Shown here in pieces: positions 62,251 to 64,000 of a stretch of 64,000 nt of DNA. This DNA comes from Symbiodinium natans (Eukaryota > Sar > Dinophyceae > Suessiales > Symbiodiniaceae), in assembly GCA_905221605.1 (NCBI GenBank), contig CAJNDS010002304.1, positions 126,001 to 190,000 of the forward strand, in the 5' to 3' direction. The position numbers and the translations under genes were made by a program. Position 1 is the stretch's first letter; every line of letters starts with the position of its first letter. Under the pieces are notes generated by a model that saw only the letters and a list, made by a program, of their open reading frames with translations, searched no databases and was not told the origin of the DNA.

Positions 62251-63029
62251 CTCAGGGACTGGCAGCCGTCATGTTGACCCCGTCTTAACCCCAAAACTTT
62301 CCAAGTCAAGTTTTGTCGCCTTCCCAAATACTCTGCCCACCCCCCCCCCCCCCCCCCCACTAGACGGGAGTAGGTTTGGGGGCCCTCTAAACATGCATCT
62401 TTATGGCGTTAAAAGCCTGGTGGCAGTGATGATGGTCGTCATAGGGAGCTACTTGCATCTTATAGTGCCCGCCGTTCTGCACCACGACCGTGAAGGCAAG
62501 GGCTTCGGGTGTTGAACGATGAGACTGCGAACAAGCATAAAACTCTGGTATTTGTGGCAGCTCTGGCTTTTTTTTGCACACCAAAACCCAACATGTGTGA
62601 TCAAGATGTCTCGTCACAATCGCTCTTTCCGAATGCAAGCAACGCAAACACTCGTATCTCAAGTGCTAGTAATGCTAGTCCGAGTTCTGGCAAGGGCACT
62701 CTTGGGCCTGATCTCGCTGCAGGATGGATTTCAGCGTGTCCCGCGTCTCCATGGAATCTGGAAGCCTGTTTCAAAAGGACTTCGGCTTCGGTGCATGTAT
62801 TGGAACAGATAGAATCCAGTGGGCAAATCCTCTCCACTACTGCTCGACGTCCACGACAACGAGCGCGCGACTTTTTTTCTGCCGACGGAGAGAGCTAGGA
62901 CTAGCAAGCATCGCCAGTCAACCGCTGTCTCAGCAATTGCTACTGGCCAGGACTATCGGCATGCTTGTACGTTGAATCAATCTCGATTGCCATCACCATC
63001 TTTCTGGGATGTAGATGAGTTAAGTTCAT

Positions 63030-63960
63030 CTACACTCCGAACTCTTCCAAGAGACTGCCCAAACGTGTCAGGAAGTCTGCTTTCTTGTCCTTGGGTACTC
63101 TGTAGCTCCTTCGCACGAGGTCGTGGAACTTCAGAGGGTCCTTTGTCTTGCAATAGTCCCGAAACCACGTCTGCAAGTACTGTGCAGCAAGAACTTTCAA
63201 CTTCGACTTCCTGAAACCTCAATTCTAAACCGAGCCCGGTGTCCAGGGACTTGTCACGGTCCCCCCGGTGCGGCGGCTCCACCACTACCACATCACTGGC
63301 CTGGGCGCCCTCGTAGCAGGTGTCGGATGGGCTGGCGTAGATTGGGCCGTGGAATAGGTCCTTGCGGTCCGACGCTAGTTAGCTTTCTTTGCCACCCGCT
63401 ACCTAGAACTGACGTCAGCTAAGGGTGTGTGCGGCTTTGGGCGCTTTGTTTGGCCACCTGCCGAAGGTTTTTGTTGCCATCCGCGGGTGCGGTTTAGGGC
63501 TTAGGGCTTAGGGCTTGGGGTCCCAAAATGCTTTCTTGAGTCTGGCTCGCCCTCGACGACCTTGCAGGCACAGGCCAGGCATCTGGGTAAGTGGGTCGGA
63601 GAAGAAACCAGGACTGCATGGTGGCAGTTCTTCTCTGACATGACTCCTCGGTTGAGGCATGACGTGCATGCAACGACGTGCGGAGTCCGAATGTATTGCA
63701 ATACATGAGCAAGGGCATGCCCTCACGCGCTGTCGGCAGCATTCGCAAATCTTTGCGTAACCAACACCATGCGTCGCAAACCTTCTCGCACCTCCTGGTC
63801 TGTGTTTTGTGTGGCCGCGTCGAGGACCAGCGTGGCTTCTAAGAGAGCCCGCGCTTCCGGGAGAGGGACCTGCTGGAGTGGCTCGAAATCCGCCAGCTCC
63901 GCCCAGTGCTGCCAAAGGTAGCGCAAGGTGTACCTTATTCTGAGTAAGCATCTGGTCTAC
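63030..63960 (-). CDS. unknown gene at the right edge (3' part)
   Basis: Three coding-like minus-strand blocks. 63.94-63.73 kb: RYLWQHWAELADFEPLQQVP and ARALLEATLVLDAATQNTDQ, helical, apparently cut by the window edge. About 63.38-63.24 kb: DLFHGPIYASPSDTCYEGAQ then ASDVVVVEPPHRGD. 63.21-63.03 kb: KVLAAQYLQTWFRDYCKTKD then PLKFHDLVRRSYRVPKDKK, ending RLGSLLEEFGV and a stop. No family is recognised, and the blocks may come from more than one gene. A TTAGGGC-type tract (63493-63520) separates the first two. Confidence 0.45.
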
Positions 63961-64000
63961 CTTTGTTGCCTTTTGTTTTGCCGTGTCTACCGGAGCATCA

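Noticed and set aside
1-64000. CRISPR arrays, bacterial operons, prophage or insertion-sequence transposase
   Set aside because: Repeats are telomere-like, microsatellite or inverted-repeat type; no spacer structure, Shine-Dalgarno-led operons or transposase domains were seen.
1-64000. tRNA, 5S rRNA, intact spliced-leader RNA or other snRNA genes
   Set aside because: Scanned by eye for their conserved cores; apart from the U6 sequence and short leader-like relics, none was found. A covariance-model search would be decisive.

Overview
This window looks like nuclear DNA of a dinoflagellate, most likely of the Suessiales (Symbiodiniaceae/Polarella type). The evidence is: (i) every gene I can recognise in 64 kb lies on the minus strand, the unidirectional layout typical of dinoflagellates; (ii) introns resolved by comparing paralogues or conserved families mostly start with GC or GA instead of GT and are bounded by short direct repeats; (iii) some introns carry terminal inverted repeats, like introner elements; (iv) tandem gene copies share their spacers; (v) degraded spliced-leader-like strings precede some start codons; (vi) a short inverted-repeat element (10.5 kb) has a translated signature that I remember as common in Symbiodinium gene models (memory, not checked). 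Interspersed CCCTAAA/TTTAGGG tracts, the dinoflagellate/plant telomere motif, punctuate almost every intron and spacer.

Layout, in transcription order (right to left): a partly visible unknown gene (63.95-63.03 kb); a HAD-type hydrolase (62.25-61.48); a secreted GH18 chitinase-like protein (61.02-59.79); a secreted glutaminyl-peptide cyclotransferase (59.42-58.43); scattered exons of an unknown gene (58.3-56.9); an aldehyde dehydrogenase split into at least 15 small exons (56.36-51.80); a Kelch-repeat gene (49.3-45.8) and exons that may continue it (45.76-45.0); a gene-poor stretch (45-34 kb) with isolated exon-like pieces; a TPR immunophilin-like C-terminus (33.9-32.8); two tandem genes for the large subunit of ribonucleotide reductase (31.56-28.93 and 28.25-23.92); a J-domain protein (23.08-22.08); two unknown multi-exon genes (21.36-19.20 and 18.83-17.43); and two paralogues of an unknown multi-pass membrane protein (15.5-3.4 and 2.82-0.59).

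The most informative parts are the paralogue pairs. The two ribonucleotide reductase copies each encode 813 residues and are nearly identical over the large third exon, yet one has four introns and the other two, and the second intron sits 11 nt apart in the two copies. The extra last intron of copy 1 is a 217-nt element with near-perfect inverted repeats whose end sequence recurs in an intron of another gene at 20.2 kb. The membrane-protein pair is more extreme: copy 1 covers about 2.2 kb, copy 2 about 12 kb in more than 20 small exons, and its introns hold two intact intronless CIA30-family genes, a 5'-truncated U6 snRNA sequence embedded in telomere-like repeats, a long poly-G tract, a minisatellite and a ~900-bp AT-rich block.

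The genes do not form a pathway. They look like a polycistronic-style array of unrelated functions (dNTP synthesis, chaperone/TPR, ALDH, secreted hydrolases). Exon boundaries given to the base are those where reading frame, family conservation and an AG acceptor agree; others are approximate and marked so.
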